Shown here one piece after another: positions 1 through 7,189 of a DNA stretch of 17,596 bases. Position 1 is the stretch's first letter, and each line of letters starts with the position of its first letter. Source of the DNA: JBCBTJ01 sp964597685. GTDB lineage: Bacteria > Pseudomonadota > Alphaproteobacteria > Caulobacterales > Hyphomonadaceae. The stretch is taken from the NCBI GenBank assembly GCA_964597685.1, contig CAZQZC010000051.1, forward strand, positions 1 to 17,596, in the 5' to 3' direction. Both the position numbers and the translations under genes were made by a program. The notes beneath the pieces are model-generated. The model ran no database searches. It saw only the letters and a list, made by a program, of their open reading frames with translations, and was not told the origin of the DNA.

Positions 1-239
1 TTCTTGTCGTCGATCTGCTTTTCGGGGTTCTTGTCCCCCTCGATCATTTCGGGATCTATCCACGCAATCTTACCGCAGGGCGTGCCGTCGCCGCAATCGA
101 AGACCTCAACTTTCGAGCCTTCGTTCTTCGTCCACCAGACGCCGGCGACGTCCAGCTCGCCACGCGGGGAGTCTCCGCCAGCAATCGCACTGGACGCGAC
201 CGCTGCGCCGGCGATAATCGAGGTGACGAATTTCTTCAT
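1..239 (-). CDS. DUF2147 domain protein, secreted (partial, C-terminus outside window)
   Basis: Only the first 79 codons lie in the window; the gene runs off the left edge, so length and C-terminus are unknown. The N-terminus has a charged start (MKK), a hydrophobic stretch and an Ala-rich end (SSAIA before GG), a typical Sec signal peptide, so the mature protein should be periplasmic. The mature part begins with a GVWWT-like strand, then the DCGDGTPCG segment and WIDPE, hallmarks of DUF2147 (PF09917), a small beta-rich exported domain of unknown function. The start is ATG at 239, preceded by a GGGGAG element. It lies 79 nt downstream of a paralogue in the same orientation. In the shared core (SKVE to WIDPE and two residues beyond) 19 of 26 positions are identical. 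The function of the family is not known; I assign none. Confidence 0.85.
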   Translation of the reverse strand, partial: MKKFVTSIIAGAAVASSAIAGGDSPRGELDVAGVWWTKNEGSKVEVFDCGDGTPCGKIAWIDPEMIEGDKNPEKQIDDK

Positions 240-318
240 GATCTTGCTCCCCGCATTCGGGAAACATGAAATGGCGAAGGCGCCAAACACAGTCGAATGA
301 ATTAGACGTGAAAGCGCT

Positions 319-765
319 TCAAAGCGTCGTGGGCGACCATCGCTGTGTAATGCAGATCGGTCCGACGCAGCCCTTCACCTCAAGGCGGCCGTCATCCAAT
401 TGCTTCAGGCGCGACCCATAGGTTCGTCCGGTTTCGGGGTCATAGATGCGGCCGCTCTTCCAGCGCGAGCGACCGCGCTCGAACTCTGACAACATGATAA
501 GCCCGACAACCGGACGGCTGCGAAGCTCAGGATCTGGATTATTGCGGTCTGTCACAGTGTCCGGTGTGTCAGGCGCCTCCAACGCTTCGGGATCGATCCA
601 GACGACGCGCCCGCACGGTGTGCCGTCGCCACAATCGTAGATCTCGACCTTCGAATCGCCATCCGGGGTGAGCCAGACGCCTTCAACCTCGAAACGGGGA
701 TCGGCGAAAGCGGGATAGCTCAACACGAAACCCGTGAGCAACGCTGTCGCGAACTTATACGTCAT
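319..765 (-). CDS. DUF2147 domain-containing secreted protein
   Basis: A complete 148-residue protein. Residues 1-21 (MTYKFATALL...PAFA) form a Sec signal peptide ending in AFA, and the mature chain is a single DUF2147 domain. The family pattern is visible: EGVWLTPDGDSKVEI, DCGDGTPCG, WIDPE, a middle GLIML segment, the WKSGRIYDPETGRTY block and a terminal CITQRW strand. Family members of about 130-160 residues are common, so this one looks intact. Two Cys in DCGDGTPCG and two in GCVGPIC could form periplasmic disulfides (inference). It precedes its truncated paralogue on the same strand, consistent with a tandem duplication and probable co-transcription. It diverges from the SDR gene at 905 across 139 nt. 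The role is unknown. Confidence 0.9.
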   Translation of the reverse strand: MTYKFATALLTGFVLSYPAFADPRFEVEGVWLTPDGDSKVEIYDCGDGTPCGRVVWIDPEALEAPDTPDTVTDRNNPDPELRSRPVVGLIMLSEFERGRSRWKSGRIYDPETGRTYGSRLKQLDDGRLEVKGCVGPICITQRWSPTTL

Positions 766-842
766 GCCAAAGGCGCCTTCTGTCGACCTCCCCCCAGCTT
801 ACCCAAGACCCGCCGTGTGGCCAGTCCGCGAACCGGCGCAGC

Positions 843-854
843 CTCAATTTTGAG
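843..854. promoter_or_regulatory. Small inverted repeat in divergent intergenic region
   Basis: CTCAA-TT-TTGAG, arms of 5 bp with a 2-bp spacer, lies in the 139-nt gap between the divergent DUF2147 and SDR starts, about 50 nt upstream of the SDR start. It could be an operator half-site pair, but 5-bp arms arise by chance often. No convincing -35/-10 pair was identified here. Confidence 0.2.
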
Positions 855-904
855 CACGGCCGCGATGGGTCTATCTTCAACTATCAACAGGAAAGGCGAC
901 GTCC

Positions 905-1807
905 ATGGATGCCACCAAACTCATGTTTCGAGCTGATTTGCTCGACGGCGAGCGGATATTGGTCACCGGCGGGGGAACGGGTCTCGGTCGGGAAATGGCT
1001 GAGGCGTTTCTGATCCTGGGCGCTGAGGTTCACATTTGCGGGCGGCGCGGCTCAGTTTGCGAGGAGACGGCCGAAGCGCTCATGTCGGCCCATGGCGGCA
1101 AGGTCGTCGCCCACGCCTGCGATATCCGGGTCGCCGAAGCGATCCATGAGATGAACGACAAGATCTGGTCAGAACACGGCGCGCTTACGGGCCTGGTCAA
1201 TAATGCGGCGGGCAATTTCATCTCGCGGACGGAAGATCTGTCCATCCGCGGGTTCGACGCCATCGCGAACATCGTCTTTCGCGGCACGTTCTACATGAGC
1301 CATGACATCGGGACACGCTGGATCGAGGAGGAGCGCCGGGGCAATGTCGTCTCGATCTTGACGACTTGGGTCTGGAACGGCGGACCGTTCGTCGTGCCGT
1401 CCGCCATGTCAAAGGCCGGGGTCAACACGATGACCCAATCCTTGGCTGTCGAATGGGGCCGCTATGGTCTGCGCTTCAACGCCATTGCGCCGGGTCCTTT
1501 CCCAACTAAGGGCGCTTGGGAACGCCTTATGCCGACAGGGGAAAACGCGCGCGGGATGGAGACAAGGGTCGCCAACCCCATGGGGCGCGTTGGGGAGATG
1601 CATGAGCTCTGCAATCTCGCCGTCTTCCTGTTGGGCCCAGGGGCCGAGTACGTGAACGGTCAGACCATCGCAATCGACGGCGCCATGTACAACGCTTCTG
1701 GCGGCAACTTCGCCGCACTCGCCTCTTGGGGCGACGCTGAATGGCAAGCCGCGCGCGATGCGATCCAATCGACGAACCAGGCGGATAAGGCGAAACGCAC
1801 GGTTTAG
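905..1807 (+). CDS. SDR-family oxidoreductase, 2,4-dienoyl-CoA reductase-like
   Basis: A 300-residue classical-fold short-chain dehydrogenase. The dinucleotide loop TGGGTGLG is at residues 21-28, followed by GRR at 46-48 (positive residues that favour NADPH), CDIR near 72-75 and NNAAGNF at 99-105. The NNAAGNF block, FVVPSAMSKAG (162-172), the EWGRYGLRFN stretch and the PGP-KGA segment closely follow mitochondrial/peroxisomal 2,4-dienoyl-CoA reductase (DECR), which reduces 2,4-dienoyl-CoA esters in beta-oxidation of unsaturated fatty acids. As in DECR, the usual YxxxK motif is SxxxK (S166, K170), and N104 aligns with the DECR catalytic Asn. The DECR catalytic Tyr, 15 residues before the Lys, is Trp155 here, so the chemistry may differ. 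The start is ATG at 905 with AGGAAAGG upstream. A lipoprotein gene follows after 68 nt. The family is secure; the exact substrate is not. Confidence 0.85.
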   Translation: MDATKLMFRADLLDGERILVTGGGTGLGREMAEAFLILGAEVHICGRRGSVCEETAEALMSAHGGKVVAHACDIRVAEAIHEMNDKIWSEHGALTGLVNNAAGNFISRTEDLSIRGFDAIANIVFRGTFYMSHDIGTRWIEEERRGNVVSILTTWVWNGGPFVVPSAMSKAGVNTMTQSLAVEWGRYGLRFNAIAPGPFPTKGAWERLMPTGENARGMETRVANPMGRVGEMHELCNLAVFLLGPGAEYVNGQTIAIDGAMYNASGGNFAALASWGDAEWQAARDAIQSTNQADKAKRTV

Positions 1808-1875
1808 TGAAAGCAGGTGTGTTTCCGCCCAAGCGGCGCTATTTCTACAGTTTGGGTTACTTCAAGGGTCAGACT

Positions 1876-2400
1876 ATGCGCCGTATACTCGCTCTGCTCT
1901 CGCTCGTCTTGATTGCGGCCTGCCAGTCGGCTCCGCTTTATCAGGAAGCCGCCGTGCTCGGCCAAGAGGGATTTTTCGATCAAGAGCTAGAGGAGGATCG
2001 CTACCAAGTGTCGTTCACCGGCCGCCCCGGCGCGCGCGCCGACGCGGTTCGCGATTTCGCCTTCCTTCGCGCCGCTGAAATCACGCTCCGTCAGGAAGCC
2101 GACTGGTTCGAGGTGGTCCAGGACGAGCCGGTGTCGACGGTCGACGCAGACTTCATCGCCAATCTCGCCGACACCGGACCAGGCGTGACCCAGGATTGCG
2201 GCGTCTTGGGGTGCCGGGATGTCATTGTCTCGGAACGTCCCTTTGGCGCCGCCGCCGATCGGACACGCGCCCGCGCGGTCAACGGCCACACGCTCGAAAT
2301 CATCGTCCATAAGGGCGAGATCCCGGATGATGCGGCCAACGCCTACGAAGCCAAGAAACTCAGCTTGGAAATGTTCGACCGTTACGAGCTTTACCGCTAA
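1876..2400 (+). CDS. CC0125/CC1285-like lipoprotein
   Basis: A 174-residue predicted lipoprotein. The N-terminus MRRILALLSLVLIAAC carries an L-I-A-A-C lipobox with the acylated Cys at residue 16. The mature part has the pattern EDRYQVSFTG...DFAFLRAAEITLRQEADWFEVV, which matches my recollection of the alphaproteobacterial CC0125/CC1285 lipoprotein family (RYRVSF...LYRAAELTL...DWF). The function of that family is unknown. I chose ATG at 1876 because it begins directly with the signal sequence and has AGGG upstream. A GTG in frame at 1807 overlaps the SDR stop but would add 23 residues ahead of the signal peptide. The stop codon overlaps that of the convergent quinone oxidoreductase gene by 4 nt, so no terminator fits between them. 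Probably an envelope protein anchored to a membrane leaflet. Confidence 0.8.
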   Translation: MRRILALLSLVLIAACQSAPLYQEAAVLGQEGFFDQELEEDRYQVSFTGRPGARADAVRDFAFLRAAEITLRQEADWFEVVQDEPVSTVDADFIANLADTGPGVTQDCGVLGCRDVIVSERPFGAAADRTRARAVNGHTLEIIVHKGEIPDDAANAYEAKKLSLEMFDRYELYR

Positions 2401-3371
2401 AGCGTAATTACGACTTTGCCGACGACATCTCGGTTCTGCAGCATTTGCAGGCCATCGAGCGCCCGCTCCAACGGCACTTCGGCATGAACCCGCGGACGCG
2501 TGCGTCCCTCGCCCGCTAAGGCCCAAATCGCTTCTGTGTTTTCTCGCCCGCGGTCGGGGAAACGTCTGCCATACTCGCCGGCGCGCACGCCAACGACGGA
2601 AAACCCCTTGATCAGAGGCATGTTTGTCTTGATCTCGGCAATCCGGCCGCTGGTGAAGCCGATCACCAACAAGCGGCCGTCGAAGGCGATGCAACGGACG
2701 CTTTCGTCGAAGACGTCTCCTCCGACAGGATCGAAGATCACGTCCGCGCCTCGGCCGCCGGTCAGATCCTTTACCGCGTCGCGGAACCCGCCTCGCACGT
2801 TCAAAACATGATCAGCGCCATAAGCCTTGACCAAGTCGAGCTTTGCGTCGCTCGCCGACGTCGCGATCACCGTCGCCCCAAGCAAGCGGCCAAGGTCGAC
2901 CGCCGCGAGGCCGACACCACCGCTCGCCCCGTGAACCAGAAGCGTCTCTCCGGCTTGAAGCGCGCCCCGCCGGACGAGCGCGACATAGGCTGTCAAGTAC
3001 GCCGCCGGATAGGCCGCCGCTTCGGAGAAGCTCATCGCCGGAGGTTTCGCCCGAAGCGCCTCCGCGGGCGCAATCGCATACTCGGCGAACGCGCCGAACC
3101 GCGTCCCGCCAGCGACTGTGTCGCCGACCTTCAAACCAGAAACGTCAGGTCCGAGCGCGTCCACCTCGCCCGACAGATCCATGCCTGGGACGAAAGGCGG
3201 ATCAAGCTTGAGCTGATATTTGCCCTGGCAGATCAGAATATCAGGGAAGTTGACGCTCGCGGCGCGGATGCGAACCCGCGCCTCGCCTGGACCGGGTTCG
3301 GGCTTCGGAGCGTCTTGAACAGCGACACCCGAGAGATCATCGGTGATCGCCCGGCAGACGAGCGCTCTCAT
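2397..3371 (-). CDS. NADPH:quinone oxidoreductase family protein (zinc-free MDR)
   Basis: A 324-residue medium-chain dehydrogenase/reductase of the quinone oxidoreductase group. The N-terminal GroES-like half carries AASVNFPDILICQGKY (residues 38-52) and PGMDLSGEV (62-70). The Rossmann half carries HGASGGVGLAAV at 147-158, the nucleotide loop of this group, and DPVGGDVF in the later strand-loop. The Cys/His ligands of zinc alcohol dehydrogenases are absent, fitting a zinc-free enzyme that reduces quinones or enones, or enoyl thioesters, with NADPH. It is the last gene of the minus-strand run: its ATG overlaps the esterase stop in an ATGA (3368-3371), implying translational coupling. Its stop overlaps the convergent lipoprotein stop. 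It is probably controlled with the TetR gene two genes upstream. The substrate cannot be read from sequence. Confidence 0.9.
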   Translation of the reverse strand: MRALVCRAITDDLSGVAVQDAPKPEPGPGEARVRIRAASVNFPDILICQGKYQLKLDPPFVPGMDLSGEVDALGPDVSGLKVGDTVAGGTRFGAFAEYAIAPAEALRAKPPAMSFSEAAAYPAAYLTAYVALVRRGALQAGETLLVHGASGGVGLAAVDLGRLLGATVIATSASDAKLDLVKAYGADHVLNVRGGFRDAVKDLTGGRGADVIFDPVGGDVFDESVRCIAFDGRLLVIGFTSGRIAEIKTNMPLIKGFSVVGVRAGEYGRRFPDRGRENTEAIWALAGEGRTRPRVHAEVPLERALDGLQMLQNRDVVGKVVITL

Positions 3372-4405
3372 GACCGCTTTGCGTAGGCGGCCGCAACCAT
3401 CCCCGCAATTTCAAGGCAAGCTCGGTTCGCCGCCGGCGACGCCGCGGTGAAAGCCGTAAAGCCATGGCAGAGCGAGTCGTAGCATTTGTAGAAGGTCTCG
3501 ACGCCGGCCCTATTTAGACGCTCTGCATAGGCGGGCCCATCGTCTAGGAGCGGATCGAATCCCGCAGTGATGATGATCGCAGGCGCCAGCCCTTGATAAT
3601 CGCCCGCCTCAGCCGGCGAAATCCGCGTGTCGGCGCGATCCTGACCCTCCGGCAGATAATGGTCCATGAACCAATTCATCGTGTCGGTGGATAAGGGATA
3701 AGTGGTCCCATAGGTCGTGCGCGACGGGAAATCCGTGACAATGGACGTGGCCGGATAGATCAACAGCTGAAGCACCGGCTGCGGCTTGCCGTCGGCCAGC
3801 ATTTGCTGGGCGATGATGGCGGCGAAATTCCCGCCCATGCTGTCGCCGCCGATCGCGGCTTCACCTGCCGGCGCGCCATAGCGCTCAGCCGATTTGAGCG
3901 CCCATTCGTAGGCGCAGATGCAATCGTCGAGGCCGACCGGAAATTTGTGCTCCGGCGCCAGTCGATAATCGACCGACAGGACCGGCCCCTTGGTCGCAAC
4001 GGCGAGCATTGTGCAGAAGGCGTGACAGGTCTCAAGATCGCCAATCACACCCCCGCCCATATGCATGTAGACCATCATCGGGCTGGCGGCGTCTTGAGCG
4101 GCCGGACGGTAGAGGCGGACCGGAATGTCGTGGCCGTCTTCGGCCGAGATCGTGAAATCCTCCCACGTCACGCCCGGCTCCGGCTTTGCTGCGAGCATGG
4201 CGAGCCCGGCGGCGGCGGCGGCGCGGCCCGCTTGCGGCGGCATCGAGCTCATTGGCGGCTGTCGGCTCGCCCCATGGGTTATGAATTGCAGATGCGGGTC
4301 CAAAACCCGGCCACCCAGTTCGAGCGGTTCTCCGCCTGACATCCTGACCAACCACGATGGCGGCAGCTTCAGCATCGTTTTCGCAATTACAGACTGCAGG
4401 CCCAT
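3368..4405 (-). CDS. Alpha/beta hydrolase, HSL (family IV) esterase type
   Basis: A 345-residue cytosolic serine hydrolase. An oxyanion-hole motif HMGGG lies at residues 115-119 (a variant of HGGGW), followed by the family signature DYRLAPEHKFP (146-156) and the nucleophile elbow GDSMGGN with Ser189. The acid is Asp284 in GFDPL and the base His314 in CHGF. Order and spacing match the hormone-sensitive-lipase/acetyl-esterase group, which hydrolyses short- to medium-chain esters. No signal peptide is seen. The 5' region between tetR and this gene (51 nt) contains a perfect 16-bp palindrome. Its stop overlaps the quinone oxidoreductase start by 4 nt, so the two enzymes should be made together. 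A role in ester cleavage during degradation of a carbonyl or lipid compound is inferred from the neighbours. Confidence 0.9.
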   Translation of the reverse strand: MGLQSVIAKTMLKLPPSWLVRMSGGEPLELGGRVLDPHLQFITHGASRQPPMSSMPPQAGRAAAAAGLAMLAAKPEPGVTWEDFTISAEDGHDIPVRLYRPAAQDAASPMMVYMHMGGGVIGDLETCHAFCTMLAVATKGPVLSVDYRLAPEHKFPVGLDDCICAYEWALKSAERYGAPAGEAAIGGDSMGGNFAAIIAQQMLADGKPQPVLQLLIYPATSIVTDFPSRTTYGTTYPLSTDTMNWFMDHYLPEGQDRADTRISPAEAGDYQGLAPAIIITAGFDPLLDDGPAYAERLNRAGVETFYKCYDSLCHGFTAFTAASPAANRACLEIAGMVAAAYAKRS

Positions 4406-4426
4406 GTCCGCCCCCGTTCGGTGGGT

Positions 4427-4442
4427 GTAGCTCTAGAGCTAC
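4427..4442. promoter_or_regulatory. Perfect 16-bp palindrome, candidate operator
   Basis: GTAGCTCTAGAGCTAC reads identically on both strands. It sits in the 51-nt gap between the TetR stop and the esterase start, about 22 nt upstream of the esterase ATG. A TTGGAC hexamer (minus strand) lies next to it. TetR-family regulators bind palindromes of this size, so it is a plausible operator for an internal promoter. It could also act as an RNA hairpin, but no U-tract follows it in either direction. Confidence 0.45.
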
Positions 4443-4456
4443 TGTCCAATGTTCTA

Positions 4457-5083
4457 TCAGTCTTTTTCCGGCAAAGCCGCGACGCCTGCAAGTACCAGCG
4501 CCGTTGCGAAACGGGTGGCGCCTTCGACATCGATCGGCCGGCGGGCCAGCATATGGTCGCCCATTTCGCGCGCCACGCCGACCGCGGCGGCGGTCAGATA
4601 CTCAGCGTCCACGTTCGGGGCTTCCCCGCGTTGAATGACGGCTTCGATGTCTGCGCGAATCTCTTCGAAGACCGCCTCCATCTCCGGCGTGTCGACGCGC
4701 ACGCCAATGAGCGCGATGTGGGGCGCGCCGCTCGCGATCGCGTCGCAGTTTTCGTCATGGAGAAACTGAAAGTAAGCCCGATATGCGCCGTTTAGGTAGT
4801 CTTGGAAATTCGTCGCCGAGGCGCGAACGTCTCGAAGCAACGGACGAAAGCGTGCTGTTGAATCGTCTGCGATTGCTTCAAAGACTTCTTCTTTCGACTT
4901 GAAATAATTGTAAAATGTTCCAGCCGCCAAACTCGTCTCGCGGATGATGTCGCGAACGGTTGTGGCCTCATAGCCAATCCGCGCGAATACGCCGCGCGCG
5001 GCGTCCAAGATCGCACGACGGTTGGCCGCTTTGGATCGCGCCCTTTTGCCCGGCTCGCTGCCGATCACCGATGATTCGGACAT
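4457..5083 (-). CDS. TetR/AcrR-family transcriptional regulator
   Basis: A 208-residue one-component repressor. A basic N-terminal tail (GKRARSKAANRR) precedes the TetR_N helix-turn-helix at about residues 23-66: ILDAARGVFARIGYEATTVR, DIIRETSLAAGTFYNYFKSK, then EEVFEA. The AAGTFYNYF recognition-helix pattern is typical. The C-terminal all-helical half (about 75-205) would bind the effector and dimerise; it does not identify the ligand. The start is ATG at 5083 with GAGGAAT upstream. It is followed after 51 nt by the esterase and then the quinone oxidoreductase, suggesting a local regulon with self-regulation. Candidate operators are the palindrome at 4427-4442 and an inverted repeat at 5122-5134 that overlaps a TTGACG -35-like element. 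The inducer is unknown. Confidence 0.93.
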   Translation of the reverse strand: MSESSVIGSEPGKRARSKAANRRAILDAARGVFARIGYEATTVRDIIRETSLAAGTFYNYFKSKEEVFEAIADDSTARFRPLLRDVRASATNFQDYLNGAYRAYFQFLHDENCDAIASGAPHIALIGVRVDTPEMEAVFEEIRADIEAVIQRGEAPNVDAEYLTAAAVGVAREMGDHMLARRPIDVEGATRFATALVLAGVAALPEKD

Positions 5084-5121
5084 ATTTATTCCTCACGCCA
5101 ACAATTACTTGGTCTAGTTGC

Positions 5122-5134
5122 TGACAGTGCGTCA
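5122..5134 (-). promoter_or_regulatory. Inverted repeat over -35-like element upstream of tetR
   Basis: TGAC-N5-GTCA lies about 40-50 nt upstream of the TetR start. On the minus strand it overlaps TTGACG, close to a sigma-70 -35 consensus, but no good -10 follows at the right spacing. It is a possible autoregulatory operator. The arms are only 4 bp, so this is tentative. Confidence 0.25.
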
Positions 5135-5140
5135 ACTTCT

Positions 5141-5809
5141 TTAGGCCGCTGACCGAGCCGAAGCACTGCGTCGCCGCGATGCGAGAAACAGACCCCACGC
5201 CGCCTTGAGCCCGATCAGCGCCAAGACGCCGATCATCGGCTCCCCCAACGCCGTCATGGCAAATGCGCCGGCGAAGATCCCGATATGAAGCACGATCACG
5301 CGGCCATAGGGGGCCATCATCTCTTGATCCACCGTACGGATCGCCATGGGCGAGGTGAACACGGCGTCAGCGAGGACGGCAATCGCCTGCCACGCCACGA
5401 TCATGGCGGCGAACATTTGCGCGCCAGGCGCCGAACTTATCGCGGCATTGATCAGACCAATCGGTCCAAGAAAGTCCGCGCTGTCGTAACCTTCCGACAT
5501 GGCGGCAAAGATGTTCACAAACTGACCATGGATGAAACAAAACATGCCGTAGTGGACAATAAAAAAGGGTCCGACGAACAACATCTTGGCGGCGCCAATT
5601 GGACTTTCCCGCGTCGACGCCAGACCCATGCGTAGCAACACGAAGGCGCCGATCACCACATTCTCGAACCAATACAGCTGCACCAGAGGCGCCGCGCCCC
5701 AACCGAAACCGATGACAGCGATGATCGGAGCCAAATCGACAAATAGACCGGCCGCCGTGAGGGGGTCGCGCAGAACGCGGAAAATACTGGATGGGTCAAA
5801 GCGAACCAC
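5141..5809 (-). CDS. DUF6498-containing integral membrane protein
   Basis: About 222 residues from a GTG start at 5809. It matches my recollection of the DUF6498 family: the YWFENVVIG motif at residues 46-54 after a first hydrophobic segment, HYGMFCFIHGQFV at 86-98, and PYGRVIVLHIGIFAGAF at 167-183. About five to six transmembrane segments are visible, with a basic C-terminal tail (SRRRSASARSAA), so it should reside in the inner membrane. The frame stays open upstream to 5941, but that extension lies inside the preceding lipoprotein gene and reads as a low-complexity, Arg-rich non-hydrophobic shadow. The GTG lies 4 nt after the lipoprotein stop, which fits coupled translation. The start has no strong ribosome site, so it is less certain than the product. 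The function of DUF6498 is unknown. Confidence 0.8.
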   Translation of the reverse strand: MVRFDPSSIFRVLRDPLTAAGLFVDLAPIIAVIGFGWGAAPLVQLYWFENVVIGAFVLLRMGLASTRESPIGAAKMLFVGPFFIVHYGMFCFIHGQFVNIFAAMSEGYDSADFLGPIGLINAAISSAPGAQMFAAMIVAWQAIAVLADAVFTSPMAIRTVDQEMMAPYGRVIVLHIGIFAGAFAMTALGEPMIGVLALIGLKAAWGLFLASRRRSASARSAA

Positions 5810-5813
5810 GAGC

Positions 5814-6383
5814 TTAACCGCCAGGCGGGTCCAAGGTCGGCTGAACGCCCTCGGCGGCCTCTCGGTATTCGAACGTGTGGCCGTCCACCCATTCGCCATT
5901 GTCGAGGTATTGCGACGACGAAACCAATACGCCGTCCTCACGCATGCGCCCCGTAGACCGCACGAGCGTAATCGAGGGGTGTCCGGTCACCGCTTCTTCA
6001 GCGGTCCAGGAGCCGTCCGCGCCGATGTCGAAGCTCCCCTCCGTGCGAAACCCAGCATTTGTGACGTAGACGTAGACCAGCGCGTCGGTCTCTCCGTCAC
6101 GATAAACCAGGGTCTCGCCGCCATAGGAGCCGTCGCTTAGCGCATGGCTGATTGATAGGCCGGCGCCGCCCAACGCCCAATCCCAGCGCTGCACATCGCC
6201 GCCGCTCTGGTCTTCGCCTGGCGTGCGTCCAACGAAAGTCTTCCCGACAAGTTCGACCAATGGGCCGAAATTGGCCTGCTGCCACGCGCTCGGCTCAACA
6301 CCAGCGCTTTCGACCGGCGTCCGTTCCGCCGGACTGGCGCAAGCGGCCGTCAACACACAGATCGCAGCGACGACGCCCCGCAT
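5814..6383 (-). CDS. Predicted lipoprotein of unknown function
   Basis: A 189-residue lipoprotein: MRGVVAAICVLTAAC with the lipobox L-T-A-A-C (Cys15). The mature chain is rich in short Gly/Asp turns and alternating hydrophobic strands (residues 40-180), with LVELVGKTFVGRTPGE early, WDWALGGAGLSISHAL in the middle and GHPSITLVRSTGRMREDGVL later. This suggests a lipocalin-like or DUF1579-like beta barrel, but I do not recognise a named family. I prefer ATG at 6383 because GGGGAG lies about ten bases upstream. A GTG at 6392 overlaps the M23 peptidase stop by 4 nt and would add three residues. It is tightly packed between the M23 peptidase and the DUF6498 gene, so all three are probably one transcript concerned with the cell envelope. 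Confidence 0.75.
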   Translation of the reverse strand: MRGVVAAICVLTAACASPAERTPVESAGVEPSAWQQANFGPLVELVGKTFVGRTPGEDQSGGDVQRWDWALGGAGLSISHALSDGSYGGETLVYRDGETDALVYVYVTNAGFRTEGSFDIGADGSWTAEEAVTGHPSITLVRSTGRMREDGVLVSSSQYLDNGEWVDGHTFEYREAAEGVQPTLDPPGG

Positions 6384-6388
6384 GATTG

Positions 6389-7120
6389 TCACTCCCCAAA
6401 ATCGTCGCCCGGAGTTTGCACCGAATACGCTGGAAAGGAAAATGGATCGCGAGGCGTCAGACCGAAAGAGCGTCGTGGCGTGTCGTAATCGCCGGTGAGA
6501 ATCTCATAGTGCAAGTGGATCGCGGTGGCGTTCCCGCTCTGGCCCATCCGGCCGAGCGGCCGCCCGAACCAAACTGTCTCGCCCGGCGCGATCCCAGGCT
6601 CAATCGTGTCGAGATGCGCGTAGCGTGTGAATACGTCGCCACCATGGGCGAGCAGGATGTACCGGCCGTAACCGTTGGCCCAATCGACCTCCATCACAAC
6701 GCCGGCTCCGCCTGCAAACACGGTCGAGGCGGGTCGAGCTTGGAGGTCTATCCCTTCATGCGGACGGTCGGCCCGCGGTCCGAAGCCGGACGTCAAACAA
6801 GCTCTTTGAGCTGGCGCTGTGACCAATGGCACGACGCCGTTGACGAGGATCAGTCTCTTGTAGTCGCGCACACGACGCGATTCATCGGCCGCCGGCGCAT
6901 TCGACACGCGCATGCTGCACAAGAAAAGCTCCGACGGGGGATACAGCCGCGCGCGCTCCTGCTCCGGCGGGACCGGCGTCGAGATCGCCATGGGCTCCGC
7001 CGGCGGCAAGGGGCCCGCAGGCGCGGCGACGCAGGCGGCGGCCAATGCGATCGCGCCCGATCCAGCGCAAGACCGGATGCGCGCACGCAGGGACGCCGGG
7101 TGTCCACGACTGGTCGTCAT
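6389..7120 (-). CDS. M23 (LytM-type) peptidase, putative lipoprotein
   Basis: A 243-residue predicted exported zinc peptidase. The N-terminus has an Arg-containing tract and then GAIALAAAC, a lipobox with Cys30. The catalytic domain occupies about residues 108-228: SGFGPR...HEGID (His121, Asp125 as zinc ligands), RYAHL (His168) and HLHYE (His202, His204, the latter the third zinc ligand). All key residues are present, so an active endopeptidase cleaving peptidoglycan cross-bridges is expected from the family. No LysM or coiled coil is seen, and the Pro-rich 31-60 stretch looks like a tether. The start at 7120 has no clear ribosome-binding site, so it is the weakest part of the call. It lies 69 nt downstream of the monooxygenase gene and overlaps or abuts the next lipoprotein gene. 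Confidence 0.88.
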   Translation of the reverse strand: MTTSRGHPASLRARIRSCAGSGAIALAAACVAAPAGPLPPAEPMAISTPVPPEQERARLYPPSELFLCSMRVSNAPAADESRRVRDYKRLILVNGVVPLVTAPAQRACLTSGFGPRADRPHEGIDLQARPASTVFAGGAGVVMEVDWANGYGRYILLAHGGDVFTRYAHLDTIEPGIAPGETVWFGRPLGRMGQSGNATAIHLHYEILTGDYDTPRRSFGLTPRDPFSFPAYSVQTPGDDFGE

Positions 7121-7189
7121 CGAAGCCCATAGGTCATATTGGAGATGAACAGGGAGATAATGGACGCGCCGCCTCAGAGCTCCCCGGAA

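Noticed and set aside
4..300. 98-codon plus-strand frame at the left edge
   Set aside because: The minus strand encodes a DUF2147 protein with a signal peptide and a paralogue next door.
1807..1875. GTG start at 1807 for the small lipoprotein, overlapping the SDR stop
   Set aside because: It would put 23 extra residues ahead of a textbook lipoprotein signal peptide that starts at ATG 1876.
5810..5941. N-terminal extension of the DUF6498 protein into the lipoprotein gene
   Set aside because: The added residues are polar and Arg-rich, unlike the family, and would overlap a conserved gene by over 120 nt.
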